Assembly: GCF_900104695.1 (NCBI RefSeq)
Contig: NZ_FNSW01000001.1
Location: 806,001-870,000 of the forward strand
DNA from: Paenibacillus sp. GP183
GTDB lineage: Bacteria; Bacillota; Bacilli; Paenibacillales; NBRC-103111
Reading direction: 5' to 3'
Length of the DNA stretch: 64,000 nt
Positions 61,632 through 64,000 of the stretch are shown here, piece by piece. How positions within the stretch are numbered: position 1 is the first letter of the stretch; every line of letters starts with the position of its first letter. The position numbers and the translations under genes were made by a program. The notes below the pieces were generated by a model. The model searched no databases and was not told the origin of the DNA. It saw only the letters and a list, made by a program, of their open reading frames with translations.

Positions 61632-62786
61632 CTACTTTAAGAAGTTGAAATGCAATAGATGTGCAAGCTCTTCTTCCGCCTCAAAATAGACACTTTGCCC
61701 TTTTCTTTGATACAGGCCGTTCATCACCAGGATGAGGCCCCATTTCTCTTGTTTATGGAAGTACATATCACTGAGCAGTCCATAAGCATCACCGGCATGT
61801 CCAATGAGCCTATATCCCGGGATCAGATCGTCAGTAATCTGAAACTGGAGCCCGCTATTGCGAAAGAAGCCATCCCGCCGATGTCCTGACCAATGAGCGG
61901 TATGCATGAGATCCGCCGTCTCCGGCTTCAGGATCCGAATCCCGCCCAGCTCGCCCGCTTTCACATGTGCTTCCAGAAACCGGGTCAAATCATGCACAGT
62001 CGTTCGAAGTCCACCCTGTGGGCTGAACAGCGCTCCGTTGGTACCCGGCACATAGCCGCTGTAATCAATGGGATCCGGCTTCCTTCCGCCAAAATCATCG
62101 GTTCCGACAATAAAGCGGTTATCTGCCTCTGAGTATTCGTAAAGCACAGCAATGGAATCCATATCCTCAAAATCACCGATATTAAAGCTTGACTCGTTCA
62201 TTCCAAGCGGTTCGAACAGGTGCATCCGGCAGTATTCGTCGAAGCGTTCATTGGAAAGCTTCTCAACAATTGCAGCCAGTATAACAGCTCCTAGATTCGA
62301 GTATTCAAAGCTGTCCGGATCCCCTGGCTGTCCATCGCCCCAGAGGCTGTCTGTATAATAAGGCCCATCCGGCATCAGGATATCCGCGAGCCTTATCTTG
62401 GGCGGGTTCTCACTGCGCGAATCAACGACAAATCGTACATATTCGTCTTGTAGACCCGAAGTATGGGTCATGATGTGCTTGATCGTAATCGGAATATTCG
62501 GATACTTAGGACTTCTTACAGGAAACCCGAGTATCTCTCCCACATCCTGATCGATTCCGCATAAGCCCTTTTCCACAAGCTGCATGATGGCCGTTGCGAC
62601 CACTGTCTTGGAAATAGAAGCTATCCGGAATACGGTATGATCCGTTACAGGTATACGCCTGGCGATGTTCGCCCAACCATACCCTCCACTCCATATCTTC
62701 TGCCCTTCATGTATCACGGAGGCTGCTAAACCAACGATCTTATGCTTGTCGAGCAGCTGCCTGATCCGATCATCCAAAGAAATCAA
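61632..62786 (-). CDS. Serine beta-lactamase-like hydrolase
   Basis: The 384-residue protein has the class C-like active site: SISK at 57-60 with Ser57 as nucleophile, YSN in FEYSNLGAV as second motif, and a HAGD-like stretch (LIGHAGDAYG) in the position of the third. Such proteins are esterases, D-amino peptidases or PBP-like enzymes. No signal peptide is evident, so it probably acts in the cytosol. Start is TTG 62786 with GAAGGAGG upstream. It follows the ABC-exporter gene on the same strand. It stands near muropeptide genes but there is no direct proof of a shared role. Confidence 0.87.
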   Translation of the reverse strand: MISLDDRIRQLLDKHKIVGLAASVIHEGQKIWSGGYGWANIARRIPVTDHTVFRIASISKTVVATAIMQLVEKGLCGIDQDVGEILGFPVRSPKYPNIPITIKHIMTHTSGLQDEYVRFVVDSRSENPPKIRLADILMPDGPYYTDSLWGDGQPGDPDSFEYSNLGAVILAAIVEKLSNERFDEYCRMHLFEPLGMNESSFNIGDFEDMDSIAVLYEYSEADNRFIVGTDDFGGRKPDPIDYSGYVPGTNGALFSPQGGLRTTVHDLTRFLEAHVKAGELGGIRILKPETADLMHTAHWSGHRRDGFFRNSGLQFQITDDLIPGYRLIGHAGDAYGLLSDMYFHKQEKWGLILVMNGLYQRKGQSVYFEAEEELAHLLHFNFLK

Positions 62787-62906
62787 GAAAAGCCTCCTTC
62801 GTGCAAAGCATTTGTAAATAAAATATGAATTCTACTTACATTATAATAAAGCCTGTCCATGCTGTGTAGATTTTTTTTCCATTTATTTTAAAAATGAATT
62901 TCGAAA

Positions 62907-64000
62907 TCATCGAGCCGTTTCTTTTAACATCTCAGATTCGACGGCTTGAGAATGGGTGCGCTCTAACCTTTGCTGGTATGAGGCTTCTAACTGTTCTCGC
63001 AGAAAAGGTGACTTTTCCAAAGCGATTTGAAACATGTCTCTATGGATCTTAAGGAACGTGCAAAGCGTTAATGTCCGAATCGTAGCCGTCCTTGGAATCT
63101 GCTTCAATAAAGCGATCTCTCCAAAATGGTCACCATCCTCTAATACAGCTATTCTGCGAGACTCTTCCATATCCCGGCTATGCAGCACTTCCACCTTGCC
63201 CCTTACAATGATATAAAACCAATCCCCAGGCGCACCTTGTTCGATTACGGTAACTCCCGGGTTAAAGTTCTCTGTCATCATATATTTTTGGACATCTTCT
63301 AGAACATCGTCATCCAATTCCATAAACAATGGAATCTGTTTTAACCGATCGAGCGTTATTCCCGCATCTCTCCCGTCGGAGCTTACTTTAAAGCCGCTTT
63401 GCTTTGCCCAAATGCTTCGATAAATATCGGATTTTTCCAGCAGCTCTTCATGAGTGCCGGAGTCAACCATCTCACCGTCGTTCATGACGAAAATCCGAGT
63501 CGCGCCTCTGGCGGTATGTAAACGATGCGTGACGGAGATAATTGTTTTCGATGATGATACTTGATGAATGGTTTCATGAATGGCCATCTCTGTATCCGGA
63601 TCAAGTGACGAAGTTGCCTCGTCCAGCACGAGTATATCGGGCTCGCGCAGTAGAGCTCGAGCTATGGCGATACGCTGCTTTTGTCCCCCTGAAAGATATT
63701 GTCCCCGCTCCCCAACTATAGAGTCATAGCCATTTGGAACTGAAATAATCCACTCATGAATACCTGCAGCCCTTGCAGCGGATTCAACTTCTTTGTTATC
63801 CGCATCAGGCTTACCTATCCGGATATTCTCGCCAATGCTCATATTAAACAGGGTTATTTCCTGTGGCACATATCCGGTTAATGCCCGAAAAGAATGTACA
63901 GAGATTTCCTTTACATCGATTCCATCCATCAGTATGCTTCCTTGATCAGGCTCATAAAATCTCAGAAGCAAGCTTATAAGTGATGATTTTCCTGAACCGC
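62907..64000 (-). CDS. ABC exporter ATPase with C-terminal cyclic nucleotide-binding domain (partial)
   Basis: The visible 364 residues begin inside Walker A (GSGKSS at the window edge) and run through the exporter ATPase domain: signature LSGGQKQR, Walker B ILVLDEATSSLDPD, switch His in VTHRLHT. They are followed by a linker and then a cyclic-nucleotide-binding (Crp-like) domain: IPLFMELDDDVLEDVQ, the GAPGDWFYIIVRGKVEVL core and GDHFGEIALLKQIPRTATI with the phosphate-binding cassette. The membrane part lies outside the window. The fusion suggests transport gated by a nucleotide or a similar small ligand. Which ligand it binds is unknown, although the FGEIAL...PRTATI motif is a good cyclic nucleotide match. 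Confidence 0.88.
   Translation of the reverse strand, partial: GSGKSSLISLLLRFYEPDQGSILMDGIDVKEISVHSFRALTGYVPQEITLFNMSIGENIRIGKPDADNKEVESAARAAGIHEWIISVPNGYDSIVGERGQYLSGGQKQRIAIARALLREPDILVLDEATSSLDPDTEMAIHETIHQVSSSKTIISVTHRLHTARGATRIFVMNDGEMVDSGTHEELLEKSDIYRSIWAKQSGFKVSSDGRDAGITLDRLKQIPLFMELDDDVLEDVQKYMMTENFNPGVTVIEQGAPGDWFYIIVRGKVEVLHSRDMEESRRIAVLEDGDHFGEIALLKQIPRTATIRTLTLCTFLKIHRDMFQIALEKSPFLREQLEASYQQRLERTHSQAVESEMLKETAR

Noticed and set aside
61446-61632. Possible CodY box upstream of the dpp region
   Set aside because: No close match to the AATTTTCWGAAAATT consensus was found by eye.
1-64000. CRISPR arrays, tRNA or rRNA genes, prophage or integrative element
   Set aside because: No regularly spaced repeats, no cloverleaf or rRNA segments, and no integrase or phage structural genes were seen.

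Overview
The window looks like chromosomal DNA of an endospore-forming, Gram-positive Bacillales bacterium, most likely Paenibacillus or a close relative. The basis is family-level recognition from memory, not a search. Supporting signs are strong GGAGG-type ribosome binding sites, frequent TTG and GTG starts, many secreted lipoproteins with a lipobox, a YjcZ-type sporulation micro-gene, and a dpp-ykf operon in the gene order known from Bacillus subtilis. Nearly all genes lie on the minus strand. I see no rRNA, tRNA, CRISPR array, transposase or prophage.

Layout. 0-9.6 kb: edge of an OmpR-family response regulator, then an export operon (family 1 solute-binding lipoprotein, ABC ATPase, HlyD/MacA-like adaptor lipoprotein, large FtsX-type permease, second ATPase carrying a C-terminal AbrB-like domain) behind its own two-component system. 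9.9-13.3 kb: a broken secreted-protein gene fused tail to tail to a clipped YdcZ-type transporter gene, then a TVP38-type membrane protein, an unknown protein and a HAD-like protein. 13.3-25.4 kb: a carbohydrate locus with a five-gene Opp-type importer, a GntR/LacI-type regulator, a GH95 fucosidase and a GH110-like alpha-1,3-galactosidase. Together the two enzymes suggest stripping of fucosylated, alpha-galactosylated glycans resembling blood group B.

25.6-34.2 kb: mixed metabolic genes, namely alpha/beta hydrolase, nitroreductase with an Rrf2 regulator and three matching dyads around a near-consensus promoter, frameshifted glutaminase, YjcZ peptide, oxalate-decarboxylase-type bicupin, metallo-beta-lactamase-fold hydrolase, RidA, MFS exporter and a small membrane protein.

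34.3-49.3 kb: one long purine-catabolic operon. A BMP-family (nucleoside-type) ABC importer feeds a three-subunit xanthine dehydrogenase and a guanine-deaminase-like enzyme, then OHCU decarboxylase, uricase, 5-hydroxyisourate hydrolase, allantoinase, allantoate amidohydrolase and a PucG-like aminotransferase. The XdhC/PucA maturation factor sits apart at 51.3-52.4 kb, beyond two frameshifted genes (one AbiJ-like).

52.5-61.5 kb: dppABCDE-ykfABC for uptake and breakdown of cell-wall peptides and dipeptides, preceded by a DUF3870 gene, with terminator-type hairpins before dppA and between dppE and ykfA. 61.6-64 kb: a serine beta-lactamase-like hydrolase and the end of an ABC exporter ATPase fused to a cyclic-nucleotide-binding domain. 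The 34-61 kb part reads as a nitrogen and carbon salvage block. Four genes carry apparent single indels, so either real decay or sequencing error must be considered.
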